64,000 bases of DNA from Streptomyces cavernicola (GCF_029968035.1 NZ_JASCIQ010000001.1:1-64000), one strand, 5' to 3'. Positions 34,623-43,341 are shown, numbered from the stretch's first letter. The notes: generated from the letters alone by a model not told the origin. Numbers and translations are program-made.

Positions 34623-35834
34623 TCAGTCCTGCGCAGGGCCGTCGTGCGGAGGCCGGTCGTGGTGCGGGCGGTCGTGCCGGGGGCGGTCGCCGGGCAGGGT
34701 GGACTCGCCGTTCCTGCGGTGGTGCGTGCGCAGCCGACCGGTGACGTCCTCCGGGGGCAGGAACTGGGCCCAGCGCTCGGGGAATTCGGAGGGCATCTCG
34801 GGGTTGTCCGGGTCGTCCTGCGCGGCCCGCGCGGCGGCGGCCCGAGCGACGACCTCGGCGGCCCGCTGCTCCCTGACCCGCTCGTTCGCGGCGCGCGCCG
34901 CGGCCGTGGCGACGGACGGCCAGACCCGGTCGATCGCGGCGTTCACCGCGGCCCCCACGAGCACCGCGAACGCGGCGACGCCGATCCACAGCAGTACGGC
35001 GATGGGCGCGGCAAGGGAGCCGTAGATGGTGGGGCGTCCGCTCGGCCCCTCGATGGTGTTGGTGAGGTAGATGCGGAGCAGGAAGCTGCCGAGCACCCAC
35101 ATCCCGAGTGCCACCAGCGCACCGGGAGCGTCCTCCACCCAGGGCGAGCGCACCGGCACGGACACGTGGTAGAGCGTCGTCAGGAAGGCGATGCTCAGCA
35201 GGATCACCACCGGCCAGTAAAGGAACCGCACCAGGGTCTCGGACCACGAGAAGATCCCGATCACGGCGTCCGGGCCCGCCACCATCAGCGGCAGCGCCAC
35301 CGAGCCGATCAGCAGCGCCGCGATGAAGAGCAGGAACGCGAGCAGTCGGGTCTTGACGATGCCGCGCACCCCGTCGAGCCCGTACATCACGGTGATGGTG
35401 TCGATGAAAACGGTCACCGCGCGGGAGCCCGACCAGAGGGAGAGGACGAAGCCGATGGAGATGACGTCGGGTCTGCCGCCCTTCATGACGTCGTCGAGGA
35501 TCGGCTGCGCGATCTCCTTGACGCCCTGGTCGGAGAGGACGGTCCGGGAGGCCTCCAGGATGTTCTCCCGCACCGACGCGATGGTCTCCGCGCCGGTCCA
35601 GGTGTCGACGTAGCCGAGGAGGCCGATGAGGCTGAGGAGCAGCGGCGGCACGGAGAGCAGCGTGAAGAAGGCGGCCTCGGCGGCGAGACCGAGGATGCGG
35701 TACTCGACGCAGGAGTCGACGGTGTCCTTGAGGAGCAGCCAGGCGGTCTTGCGCTTCGACATGTTCCGGTAGAGGACCCGCGCGCGGTGGAGCCGCCCTG
35801 AGGTCTCCTCAGGAGTTTCTTTTGCCTGGTGCAC
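34623..35834 (-). CDS. YihY/virulence factor BrkB family membrane protein
   Basis: 403 aa with six hydrophobic segments. The conserved N-terminal part has AAEAAFFTLLSVPPLLLSLIG; later blocks include FVLSLWSGSRAVTVFIDTITVMYG, LLIGSVALPLMV and IYGSLAAPIAVLLWIGV. The C-terminal 90 residues are charged and end in His/Asp/Arg-rich repeats (HDRPHHDRPPHD). The function is unknown despite an old RNase BN label. GTG at 35834 is used, but an ATG at 35762 is also possible, since the divergent acyl-CoA dehydrogenase starts only 17 bp away. Confidence 0.85.
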   Translation of the reverse strand: MHQAKETPEETSGRLHRARVLYRNMSKRKTAWLLLKDTVDSCVEYRILGLAAEAAFFTLLSVPPLLLSLIGLLGYVDTWTGAETIASVRENILEASRTVLSDQGVKEIAQPILDDVMKGGRPDVISIGFVLSLWSGSRAVTVFIDTITVMYGLDGVRGIVKTRLLAFLLFIAALLIGSVALPLMVAGPDAVIGIFSWSETLVRFLYWPVVILLSIAFLTTLYHVSVPVRSPWVEDAPGALVALGMWVLGSFLLRIYLTNTIEGPSGRPTIYGSLAAPIAVLLWIGVAAFAVLVGAAVNAAIDRVWPSVATAAARAANERVREQRAAEVVARAAAARAAQDDPDNPEMPSEFPERWAQFLPPEDVTGRLRTHHRRNGESTLPGDRPRHDRPHHDRPPHDGPAQD

Positions 35835-35851
35835 GTCCTTACCGTATCCGC

Positions 35852-37513
35852 ATGGCAGCCAGCACCCACACCGTGACCAACCAGGCTCCTCCCCTGCAGG
35901 GATACGACGTCTTCGCCTCCGACCGCGCCCTGTCCGAGGCGGTCGAGCGGCACCTCGACCCGGAGCTCCTGGACGAGGCCCGCGCGGAGCTGTCCGCGCT
36001 CGGCACGGCGGCGGGCTCGGCCGAGGTGCAGGAGTGGGGCGCGCTCGCGAACGACCATCCGCCGAGGCTGCGTACGCACGACCGGTACGGCCACCGCATC
36101 GACGAGGTCGACTTCCACCCGGCCTGGCACAGTCTCCTCGACCGTGCCGTCTCCGCGGGCCTCACCTCGGCGTGGACCCGGCCGGGCGGACATGTGCGGC
36201 GGGCCGCCGGGTTCTTCGTCTGGACGCAGGCGGAGGCGGGGCACGGCTGCCCGGTGTCGATGACGCACGCGGCGGTGCCCGCGCTGCGCGCCGAGCCGTC
36301 CCTTGCCGCCGCGTGGGAGCCGAAGCTGACGTCCACGGTGTACGAGCCGGGGCTCAGGCCCGCCGCGCGGAAGGCCGGCGCGCTCCTCGGGATGGGCATG
36401 ACGGAGAAGCAGGGCGGCAGCGACGTCCGCGCCAACACGACGTCGGCGGAGCCGCTGTCGGAGGCCGACGCCTATGCACTCCGCGGCCACAAGTGGTTCT
36501 GCTCGGCCCCGATGTCGGACGGCTTCCTGGTCCTGGCGCAGGCCCCGGACGGACTGACCTGCTTCCTCGTGCCCCGCGTCCTGGACGACGGTGCGCGCAA
36601 CGTATTCGCGATCCAGCGGCTCAAGGACAAGCTGGGCAACCGCTCCAACGCCTCCGCGGAGGTCGAGTTCGACGGGACGTGGGCGCGCCGGGTCGGCGAG
36701 GAGGGGCGCGGGGTGCGGACCATCATCGAGATGGTCGCGGCGACCCGCCTGGACTGTGTGCTCGGCTCGGCGGCCCTGATGCGCCAGGCCGTCGCGCAGG
36801 CCGTGCACCACACCACGTACCGCGGTGCGTTCGGCGGCCCGCTGATCGACAAGCCGCTGATGCGGAACGTCCTCGCGGACCTGGCCCTGGAGTCGGAGGC
36901 GGCGACGACACTCGCGCTGCGGCTCGCGGCGGCGTACGACGACGGGGGCGAGCAGGAGCGGGCGTTCCTGCGGCTCGCGCTTCCGGCGGCGAAGTACTGG
37001 GTGACGAAGCGCTGCACGCCGGTCGCGGTGGAGGCCCTGGAGTGCCTGGGCGGCAACGGCTACGTGGAGGAGTCCGGGATGCCGCGCCTCCTTCGCGAGT
37101 CACCGCTCAACTCGATCTGGGAGGGCGCGGGCAACGTCCAGGCCCTCGACGTCCTGCGCGCCCTGCAACGCGAACCGCTCGCGCTGGACGCGTTCCTGCG
37201 CGAGGTGGGCCGCTCCCGCGGCGCGGACCACCGCCTCGACGCCGCGATCAAGGCCCTGCTCACCGAACTCGCCGACCTCTCCGGCATCGAGGCCCGCGCC
37301 CGCCGCGTCGTGGAACGCCTGGCCCTCGTCCTCCAGGGCTCCCTCCTGACCCGCTTCGCCCCACCGGACGTCGCGGACGCCTTCTGCGCGTCCCGCCTGG
37401 GCGGCGACTGGGGCTCAGCTTTCGGCACACTGCCGCACAGCTTGAACTTGGGGGCGGTGGTGGACAGGGCGGCACCCCAATTCAGCCCACAATCCAACCC
37501 CTCCGGCGTTTGA
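35852..37513 (+). CDS. Acyl-CoA dehydrogenase family protein, AidB-like
   Basis: 553 aa, longer than ordinary acyl-CoA dehydrogenases (about 380) and matching the AidB/isovaleryl-type subgroup. Signatures: GMGMTEKQGGSDVRANTT (flavin/substrate loop), GHKWFCSAPMSDGFLVLAQ, ALECLGGNGYVEESGMPRL and NSIWEGAGNVQALDVLRAL. No Shine-Dalgarno is seen before the ATG, so the mRNA may be leaderless. The last dozen residues (to NPSGV) are encoded by a piece of the dispersed intergenic repeat, so the original C-terminus may have been altered. Confidence 0.88.
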   Translation: MAASTHTVTNQAPPLQGYDVFASDRALSEAVERHLDPELLDEARAELSALGTAAGSAEVQEWGALANDHPPRLRTHDRYGHRIDEVDFHPAWHSLLDRAVSAGLTSAWTRPGGHVRRAAGFFVWTQAEAGHGCPVSMTHAAVPALRAEPSLAAAWEPKLTSTVYEPGLRPAARKAGALLGMGMTEKQGGSDVRANTTSAEPLSEADAYALRGHKWFCSAPMSDGFLVLAQAPDGLTCFLVPRVLDDGARNVFAIQRLKDKLGNRSNASAEVEFDGTWARRVGEEGRGVRTIIEMVAATRLDCVLGSAALMRQAVAQAVHHTTYRGAFGGPLIDKPLMRNVLADLALESEAATTLALRLAAAYDDGGEQERAFLRLALPAAKYWVTKRCTPVAVEALECLGGNGYVEESGMPRLLRESPLNSIWEGAGNVQALDVLRALQREPLALDAFLREVGRSRGADHRLDAAIKALLTELADLSGIEARARRVVERLALVLQGSLLTRFAPPDVADAFCASRLGGDWGSAFGTLPHSLNLGAVVDRAAPQFSPQSNPSGV

Positions 37514-37680
37514 GATGGGGGTCCCCCCTGCTCCAGCGAAGCCGAGAGCTTGGGGGAGGGGGTCCGGGGGCCGGCCCCCGAAGCGGGGTCCAGGGGTGGC
37601 AGCCCCGGGCGGGGGGCCGGGGGCGGAGCCCCCATAGCCGTCCGCCAGGACTTTCGGGAAGGGGCGGGGAGGGGATCAAA
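37490..37680. repeat. Dispersed intergenic repeat, copy 6
   Basis: Starts inside the acyl-CoA dehydrogenase gene (CCCCTCCGGCGTTTGA gives its stop codon). It continues through GGGGGTCCGGGGGCCGGCCCCC-like palindromes and ends with GACTTTCGGGAAGGGGCGGG, the complement of the CCCGCCCCTTCCCGAAAG block. Blocks occur here in the orientation opposite to copies 1-3. Confidence 0.7.
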
Positions 37681-37918
37681 AAAGACAGGAACAGGGGTGA
37701 TGCTGCGCCGACACGGCACCACCCCCGCCCCTTGGCCCCGTAGAAGAACTTGGAGCACGAACACCGCAGAAGCGGCGTCGACCACAGTTTCGGTCAACTG
37801 CTCGGTTGTTGGCGAGGGTTGCAGACCGTTGCATCGACTCCCACCGACCCACCCCCATTCCCGCCGCTCCGAAGGCACCATGGGTCCACCCACGCACTGG
37901 CGTTTCGGGGAGGCACCG
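37681..37918. other. Leader/promoter region of the GAF regulator gene
   Basis: Lower-GC patch (about 37690-37850) with GGTTGTTGGCGAGGGTTGCAGACCGTTGCA, containing repeated GTTG/TTGCA words that may be an autoregulatory site. No gene is seen. Confidence 0.35.
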
Positions 37919-39226
37919 GTGACGAACTCGACGATCGACCTGCTCAGGCTCGCGGCCACGGACTCGGTCCGCGCGGCCCGGCTGCTGAAAGGCGTACGCG
38001 ACGCCGCCCTGGCGGGCCAGGCACCGCCGGTCGGGCCGCGGCCCGTGATCGAGGCCTCGTGGGACCGGATGCTGCGCGGCGGCGTGGACCCGGACCACGA
38101 CTACCGGGCCGGGCTCCTCGCCCTGGAGGACATCGAGGCGCGCCGCCGCGCGTCCCCGCTGCACGAGATCATGCCGGTGCTCCGCGACGGCCTCGTCTCG
38201 ATCGCGGACGCGGCGCAGCACATCATGGTCGTCGCCGACGCAGACGGCCGGGTGCTGTGGCGCGAGGGGCACGCCTCGGTGCTGCGCAAGGCGGACGGCC
38301 ACGGCTTCGAACTGGGCGCGGACTGGCGGGAGTCCACGGTCGGCACGAACGGCGTGGGCACTCCGCTGGTCGTGCGCAGGCCGGTGCAGGTGTTCTCCGC
38401 CGAGCACTTCGTACGGACGCACCACTCGTGGACCTGCGCGGGCTCCCCGGTGACGGACCCGCGCGACGGGCGGCTGATCGGCGTGGTCGACCTGAGCGGG
38501 CCGGTCGACACGATGCATCCGGCGACGCTCGCCCTGGTCCACTCGGTGACGCGGCTCGCGGAGGCCGAGCTGCGCAACCGGCATCTGCAGTCCCTGGACC
38601 GGCTGCGTTCGGCGGCCGTGCCGCTGCTCTCCCGCGTCCCGGGCCGGGCCCTGGTCGTGGACGAGAACGGCTGGACGGCCGCGGTCACGGGCATGCCGCA
38701 CGTCGACCGGGTCCCGCTGCCCCGGTCGGTGACGGCGGGCCGCAGCTGGCTGGCGGCGCTCGGCGAGTGCGAGGTCGAGCAACTCCCGGGCGGCGGGCGG
38801 CTGTTGCGCCTCGGCTCGGCCTCGGACGCCCCGCACCCCGCGGAGGGCCTGACGGTGGTCCTCGACCTGTCCGGCGCCCGGCGCAGCACGCTCACCGTGG
38901 CCGGCGGCGCGGGCACCTGGACACACGACCTCTCGCCCCGGCACGCCGAGCTCCTCTACGTCCTCGCCGCGCACCCCTCGGGCCGTACCGCCGCCGAGCT
39001 GGCCGCGGACCTGTTCGGCGACCCGGACCGCGCGGTCACCGTCCGCGCCGAACTCTCCCGCGTACGCCGGTACTCGGCCGGCCTGATCGAGCACCGCCCG
39101 TACCGCTTCCGCGACGGCGCCCACCTGCGCGTCCTCCTCCCCGACGCCCCGTCCGACCTCCTGCCGCACTCCCTCGCGCCCGCGGTGGTGCGGGCGCGCG
39201 GGATCCCCCTGGGCGACCGGCCCTAG
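37919..39226 (+). CDS. GAF-domain transcriptional regulator
   Basis: 435 aa. An N-terminal helical region with VIEASWDRMLRGGVDPD and a GAF domain (WREGHASVLRKADGHGFELGADWRES...GTNGVGT, SAEHFVRTHHSWTCAGSPV) match the sensor half of AcoR-type regulators. There is no sigma-54 AAA domain. Instead the C-terminus has a winged-helix-like segment (LSPRHAELLYVLAAHPSGRTAAELAADLFGD). GTG at 37919 has a perfect GGGGAGG six bases upstream; an in-frame ATG at 37880 does not. Its TAG and the TAG of the convergent GTPase gene share the tetranucleotide CTAG. Confidence 0.83.
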   Translation: MTNSTIDLLRLAATDSVRAARLLKGVRDAALAGQAPPVGPRPVIEASWDRMLRGGVDPDHDYRAGLLALEDIEARRRASPLHEIMPVLRDGLVSIADAAQHIMVVADADGRVLWREGHASVLRKADGHGFELGADWRESTVGTNGVGTPLVVRRPVQVFSAEHFVRTHHSWTCAGSPVTDPRDGRLIGVVDLSGPVDTMHPATLALVHSVTRLAEAELRNRHLQSLDRLRSAAVPLLSRVPGRALVVDENGWTAAVTGMPHVDRVPLPRSVTAGRSWLAALGECEVEQLPGGGRLLRLGSASDAPHPAEGLTVVLDLSGARRSTLTVAGGAGTWTHDLSPRHAELLYVLAAHPSGRTAAELAADLFGDPDRAVTVRAELSRVRRYSAGLIEHRPYRFRDGAHLRVLLPDAPSDLLPHSLAPAVVRARGIPLGDRP

Positions 39227-41229
39227 CGCACCCTCCGCGCCACCCGCAGGAGGTACTCCTTCCGGTTGAGCGGGTCCTGGTCGGTGCGGGGGCGGGTCGG
39301 GGGTGGGGTCGTGCGGGTGGGGGCGTAGTGCGAGAAGGAGGTCTCCAGGACGCCTTCTCCCCTGGTCAGTCCGGGCAGTCGCTGCTCCAGGGCGTGCACG
39401 TGGGCGGCCGGTACGTCGCCCTCGACCGTCCACTCCGCGCCGTGCTGCCGCTGCTCGCGGGGTACGGCGCCGAGGCGGGCCAGGGTCGAGAGGAGCGGGG
39501 CGGACGTGTCGTCCGGGGCCTCTATGCGGAAGCGGTGCATCGGTTCGTGGACGCGGGTGCCCGCCTCCTGCAGAGCGCTCATCAGGACCAGCGGCGTGAG
39601 CTGGCGGAAATCGCGGGCCGTGCTCGACATGCTTTTGTCGAAGACGGCATGGGAATGGCTCTGCCGCGGCCAGTATCCGGAATGCGTCATCGTGACCGTG
39701 CAGTCCGCGACCTGCCAGCCGTGAAGGCCTTCCCTGAGGGTTTCTCCGACGGTTTCCTCGACCGCTTTGAAGAACGCGTAAGGCATGGAGCCGAGTTCGA
39801 CCTCCAGGCGGAATCGGATTCCCGATCCGACGGGTGCGGGTTCGACGCGCAGGCCGACCGTGCCGAGAAAAGGATCGAGATCCTTCTCGTAGCCGTGCCC
39901 TGTTCCGACCGGTCGTTCGACGCAGATCGTCGTCGTCTCCCGGAAAGTGACGTCGACCCCGAACTGCTCGGCGAGCGTGGCCTGTACGACCTCCTTCTGG
40001 ACCTCCCCGTACAGCGAGACGGAGACCTCGCCGCGCACATCGTCCTGGCGCAGGTCGATCAGCGGGTCCTGTTCGGCGAGCCGGGTCAGGGCGAGGTGAA
40101 GTGGCCCTCGGTCGGCGGGAGTTGCGGGGACGACCACGGTCTCCAGGGTGGGCGGCGCGAAGTGGTGCTGCGCCGCACCCTCGGGCGGTACGCCGACGGA
40201 GTCGCCGATGCGGAGGTCGCCGAGGCCCCACAGCTTGCCGATGCGGCCGGCGGTCACCTCGTCGGCACGGCCGGCCGCGCCCCGGTCGAACACGGCGATG
40301 CCGGTGACCTTGCCCTCGGCGGTGCGCCCGGCGCTGCCGAAGGTGAGCACGTCACGTACGCGCACGGTCCCGGAGAAGAGCCGTACGTACCCGATCTTCT
40401 CGCCCGCCGGGCCGCGTTCGACCTTGAAGACGGTGCCGGACAACGGCCCGTCCGGGTCGCCCGTCGCGGCGGGCAGCAGCTCGCGCACGCCGTGGATCAG
40501 CGCCGGCACTCCCGCGCCGGTGATCGCCGAGCCGAAGTACACCAGGTGCGCCTGGGCGCGTGCGGTCTGTGCGCGCAGTGCGGTGTGCAGCCGGGCGGGC
40601 GGCAGCGGCCGCGCGTCGTCCACGTACGCGGCGAGGATCTCGTCGTCGTGCTCGGCGAGCGTCTCGACCAGCCGGGCGGTGAAGCGCGGATCGTCGGGCT
40701 CGTACGGGCGGACGGTCGCGGCCCGTGTGCCGGGGGCCGTGACTTCGCCGGTGGGGACGACGGCCGGGGTGAGCTTCGCGGCGATCTCGCGCAGCACGTG
40801 CTCGGGCCGGGCCCCTGCGCGGTCGACCTTGTTCACGAAGATCAGGACCGGGATGCGGAGCCGGCGGAGCGTGCGCATCAGGATGCGGGTCTGCGCCTGC
40901 ACGCCCTCCACGGCGGAGACCACGAGCACGGCCCCGTCGAGGACGCTCAGCACCCGCTCGACCTCGGCGATGAAATCGGGGTGGCCGGGGGTGTCGATGA
41001 GGTTGACGGTGGTGTCGTCGTCGAGCGCGAACGAGACGACGGCCGATTTGATCGTGATGCCGCGGCGGCGTTCGAGGGCGAGGGAATCGGTCTGTGTGTT
41101 TCCGTCGTCCACACTGCCGATCTCGTCGATCACTCCGGCGGAATGCAGGAGCCTTTCGGTCAGGCTCGTCTTTCCGGCGTCAACATGCGCCAGGATTCCC
41201 AGATTCAGGGTGCGTTGCGTTTCGTGCAC
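39223..41229 (-). CDS. TetM/OtrA-type ribosomal protection GTPase (EF-G paralogue)
   Basis: 668-aa translational GTPase: G1 AHVDAGKT (14-21), RRGITI switch, G3 DTPGH, G4 NKVD. The EF-G-like domains III-V follow, with SVSLYGEVQKEVVQATL, SGYWPRQ and ASDDTSAPLLSTL-like C-terminal parts. Length and order match TetM/TetO/OtrA proteins that displace tetracycline from the 30S subunit. It may instead protect against another ribosome-binding compound, and no tetracycline cluster is visible. It starts at GTG 41229, where AAGGA lies 11 nt upstream inside a leader hairpin, and a 37-aa leader ORF overlaps its first 50 bases. Confidence 0.88.
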   Translation of the reverse strand: MHETQRTLNLGILAHVDAGKTSLTERLLHSAGVIDEIGSVDDGNTQTDSLALERRRGITIKSAVVSFALDDDTTVNLIDTPGHPDFIAEVERVLSVLDGAVLVVSAVEGVQAQTRILMRTLRRLRIPVLIFVNKVDRAGARPEHVLREIAAKLTPAVVPTGEVTAPGTRAATVRPYEPDDPRFTARLVETLAEHDDEILAAYVDDARPLPPARLHTALRAQTARAQAHLVYFGSAITGAGVPALIHGVRELLPAATGDPDGPLSGTVFKVERGPAGEKIGYVRLFSGTVRVRDVLTFGSAGRTAEGKVTGIAVFDRGAAGRADEVTAGRIGKLWGLGDLRIGDSVGVPPEGAAQHHFAPPTLETVVVPATPADRGPLHLALTRLAEQDPLIDLRQDDVRGEVSVSLYGEVQKEVVQATLAEQFGVDVTFRETTTICVERPVGTGHGYEKDLDPFLGTVGLRVEPAPVGSGIRFRLEVELGSMPYAFFKAVEETVGETLREGLHGWQVADCTVTMTHSGYWPRQSHSHAVFDKSMSSTARDFRQLTPLVLMSALQEAGTRVHEPMHRFRIEAPDDTSAPLLSTLARLGAVPREQRQHGAEWTVEGDVPAAHVHALEQRLPGLTRGEGVLETSFSHYAPTRTTPPPTRPRTDQDPLNRKEYLLRVARRVR

Positions 41230-41293
41230 TGAACGTCATGTCCTTCGGGTTGATGGGCATTCCCTTCGGGTGGGACATGAACGTTCCGCGCAT
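41180..41293 (-). CDS. Candidate leader peptide (37 aa) overlapping the TetM-like gene
   Basis: ATG at 41293 is preceded by GAGGAG with good spacing. The frame encodes MRGTFMSHPKGMPINPKDMT followed by FSARNATHPESGNPGAC and stops at 41180, 50 nt inside the TetM-like gene in the +1 frame. It passes through the hairpin that covers the GTPase ribosome-binding site. This is what one expects of a translation-attenuation or coupling leader, although no relative is known to me. Coding status is inferred from the ribosome-binding site and layout only. Confidence 0.55.
   Translation of the reverse strand: MRGTFMSHPKGMPINPKDMTFSARNATHPESGNPGAC
41231..41286 (-). promoter_or_regulatory. Attenuator-like hairpin over the TetM-like gene's ribosome-binding site
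   Basis: In the mRNA, GAACGTTCATGTCC (41286-41273) pairs with GGACATGACGTTC (41243-41231) with one bulged U and a loop of about 29 nt. The loop contains two CCGAAGG words. The 3' arm includes part of AAGGA and ends two bases before the GTG start, so the closed form should block initiation. Confidence 0.6.
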
Positions 41294-41330
41294 TGCTGTT
41301 CTCCTCGGGTCGGAGTTCTGGGGTGGAGCG

Positions 41331-41360
41331 AGTACAGCGGCGCGGCCCGGTGACGTGCAA
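41331..41360 (-). promoter_or_regulatory. Possible promoter of the leader/TetM-like transcript
   Basis: Read leftward: TTGCAC (41360-41355), 18-bp spacer, TGTACT (41336-41331). It overlaps the terminator hairpin of the upstream gene. The -10 match is only fair. Confidence 0.3.
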
Positions 41361-41397
41361 CCGAATTACGTCTCGGTCGCCGTCACCGGGCCGCGCC
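41339..41397 (-). terminator. Terminator between the metalloprotease and the TetM-like gene
   Basis: Perfect 17-bp inverted repeat, GGCGCGGCCCGGTGACG (41339-41355) and its complement (41381-41397), with a 25-nt loop. It begins 27 nt after the metalloprotease stop codon. Confidence 0.75.
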
Positions 41398-41423
41398 CGT
41401 GCATACGTGTGTGCGGGTGGGTG

Positions 41424-42521
41424 TCAGACCCCCGGAATCTCCCGGCCCTGGAACGCCGCGCGCACCGTGGCCGCGGCCGCCTTGCCGTACATCGACTCGG
41501 CGGTGGCGATCGTCTTCAGGGCGGCGTCCTTGAAACTGGTGTCGGGCGCGAACCCGAACTGCGCGTTCACGATGATCCGGTCCGCGGTCCGCGCGCCGAG
41601 GTCGCGCCGGATGTCGTACAGCGCCCGCGACCAGATCTCACCGTCCGCGTGCACCTCCCCCACCTTGTCCGCGTAGGTCTTGTCGGAGTCGATCCGCCGC
41701 AGACAGTGCGGCGTCTCGCTGTACGAGACGGAGTCCCAGTCCGCGACACAGGCGAGCTCGGCCTCGGCGGGCCAGCCGTACTTGTCGTCCGCGTACGCCC
41801 CGACGCTCACCGCCAGGTAGTCGCCGAAGGACTCGCCTATCGCCCCGGCCTCCGGCGAGGTGCCGAAGCCGGGCACCTGGGCGTGGTGCACGGCGTGGCC
41901 GTACTCGTGGACGACCACCTCGGCGTCCTCCGCGTCGTCGACCCCGCCCTTGCCGAAGCGGATCTCCGCCTTCTTGTCCGTGAAGAAGGAGTTGTCGCCG
42001 CCCCACTGGTTGATCCGCACCGGCTGGGCGCGATCGTTGGCACCGGGCAGCTCGCCGCCGAAGCCGAGGCTCTGCAGATACTCCTGCGACTCGTTGACCC
42101 AGAAGTACGCCATGACCTGCTCGAACTGGTCGTCCGCACGGCCGTACCCGGACGCGTCCGCGGCCTTCGCGGGCTCGCCCGTCTCGGATCTCACATAGGC
42201 CCACTTGCCGTTCAGGCCGCCACTCGCGTCGAGGTTGCGCAGCGGGGCGAGGGCGTACGCGGAGTCAGGCACGGCGGCGGCCGCGTCCTTGCCGTCGACG
42301 AGCGACTGGTCGCCCGAGGACTGCACGGGGTTGACCATGAACAGCCGGGCCTGCGCGGCCGTGGCGTCACTCTGCGCGGACGACGCTTGTCCGGACGGTG
42401 CTTGCGCGGATGAGGCTTGCGCGGAGGGCGCTTGCGCGGCCGTCGCCGGGGCGGCGAGAGCGGCCAGGGCCACCGTTGCTGTGGCGGCGGCGATCAGACC
42501 GCGGGGTGTGCGGCGAACCAT
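41424..42521 (-). CDS. Secreted zinc metalloprotease (HExxH; M4/M36-like)
   Basis: 365 aa. Signal peptide: RRTPRGLIAAATATVALAALAAPATA. It is followed by a 25-residue Ala/Ser/Gln repeat region built of (AQASS/AQAPS) units. The catalytic motif is VVVHEYGHAVHH, with the third ligand region GAIGESFGDYLAV (about 25 residues later) as in gluzincins. ATG at 42521 has GGAGGA three bases upstream. There is no recognisable long propeptide. It is probably an extracellular nutrient protease. Confidence 0.83.
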   Translation of the reverse strand: MVRRTPRGLIAAATATVALAALAAPATAAQAPSAQASSAQAPSGQASSAQSDATAAQARLFMVNPVQSSGDQSLVDGKDAAAAVPDSAYALAPLRNLDASGGLNGKWAYVRSETGEPAKAADASGYGRADDQFEQVMAYFWVNESQEYLQSLGFGGELPGANDRAQPVRINQWGGDNSFFTDKKAEIRFGKGGVDDAEDAEVVVHEYGHAVHHAQVPGFGTSPEAGAIGESFGDYLAVSVGAYADDKYGWPAEAELACVADWDSVSYSETPHCLRRIDSDKTYADKVGEVHADGEIWSRALYDIRRDLGARTADRIIVNAQFGFAPDTSFKDAALKTIATAESMYGKAAAATVRAAFQGREIPGV

Positions 42522-42686
42522 GGGTCCTCCAGGTCGGAGTACATGACAAGGGGTGTGGCGCGGCGTGATCTTCCCGTACGGCTGCGGCCTTGAACAGAGG
42601 GCGGACACGGCCGTCCCGCACGGGCCCGGGGCCACCCGGTCTGACCAGGCCTTGGCCGCCGCAGACGCCCGTGATTCCCTGACCCC

Positions 42687-43250
42687 ATGAGCACCATCAC
42701 CGTGACCACCTGGTCCCTGGAGCAGACCTCCCCCGACGACCTCGCCCCGGCCGCCGAGCCGGACGGCGATGTGCGCATCGTGCGCGCCGAGGTCCCGTCG
42801 CCGGAGTTCAGCCGCTTCCTCTACACCGCGGTCGGCGGCGACATCCTCTGGACCGACCGGCTCTCCCTCACCTATGCGCAGTGGCAGGAGGAGCTCGACC
42901 GGCCCGGCACCGAGACCTGGGTCGCGTACGACCGGGGCACTCCCGCCGGATATGTGGAGTTGCAGGCACAGGACGAGGGATCCGTGGAGATCGTCTACTT
43001 CGGCCTGATCCCGGCCTTCCGCGGCCGCCGCATCGGCGGCCATCTGCTCTCGTACGCCACCGCCCGCGCCTGGGATCTGGCCGAGCGCTGGCCGGAGCTG
43101 CCGGCGACGAAGCGGGTCTGGCTGCACACCTGCAGCAAGGACGGCGAGCACGCGATGGCCAACTACCAGCGGCGCGGCTTCCGCCTCTTCGACACGAAGG
43201 TCGACGAGGAGCCGGCCGTCGAGACGCCCGGCCCGTGGCCCGGAGCCTGA
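42687..43250 (+). CDS. GNAT family N-acetyltransferase
   Basis: 187 aa. The acetyl-CoA-binding motif A is GLIPAFRGRRIGGHLLSYAT, preceded by the beta-strand VEIVYF. The C-terminal part, with WLHTCSKDGEHAMANYQRRGF, is typical of GNATs that act on small molecules. Substrate unknown. It is divergent from the metalloprotease. Confidence 0.87.
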   Translation: MSTITVTTWSLEQTSPDDLAPAAEPDGDVRIVRAEVPSPEFSRFLYTAVGGDILWTDRLSLTYAQWQEELDRPGTETWVAYDRGTPAGYVELQAQDEGSVEIVYFGLIPAFRGRRIGGHLLSYATARAWDLAERWPELPATKRVWLHTCSKDGEHAMANYQRRGFRLFDTKVDEEPAVETPGPWPGA

Positions 43251-43341
43251 CCGCTTCCTCCCCTTTACTGCGCCTGGGTCGCTCGCCCCGCCGAGCGGCG
43301 ATGAACCCCGTCGAGTGACCCAGGCCACAATAGTCCGCGAT

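Noticed and set aside
18360-37680. Insertion sequences at the dispersed repeats
   Set aside because: No transposase or fixed terminal inverted repeats are present and block order differs between copies; they fit REP-like intergenic repeats better.
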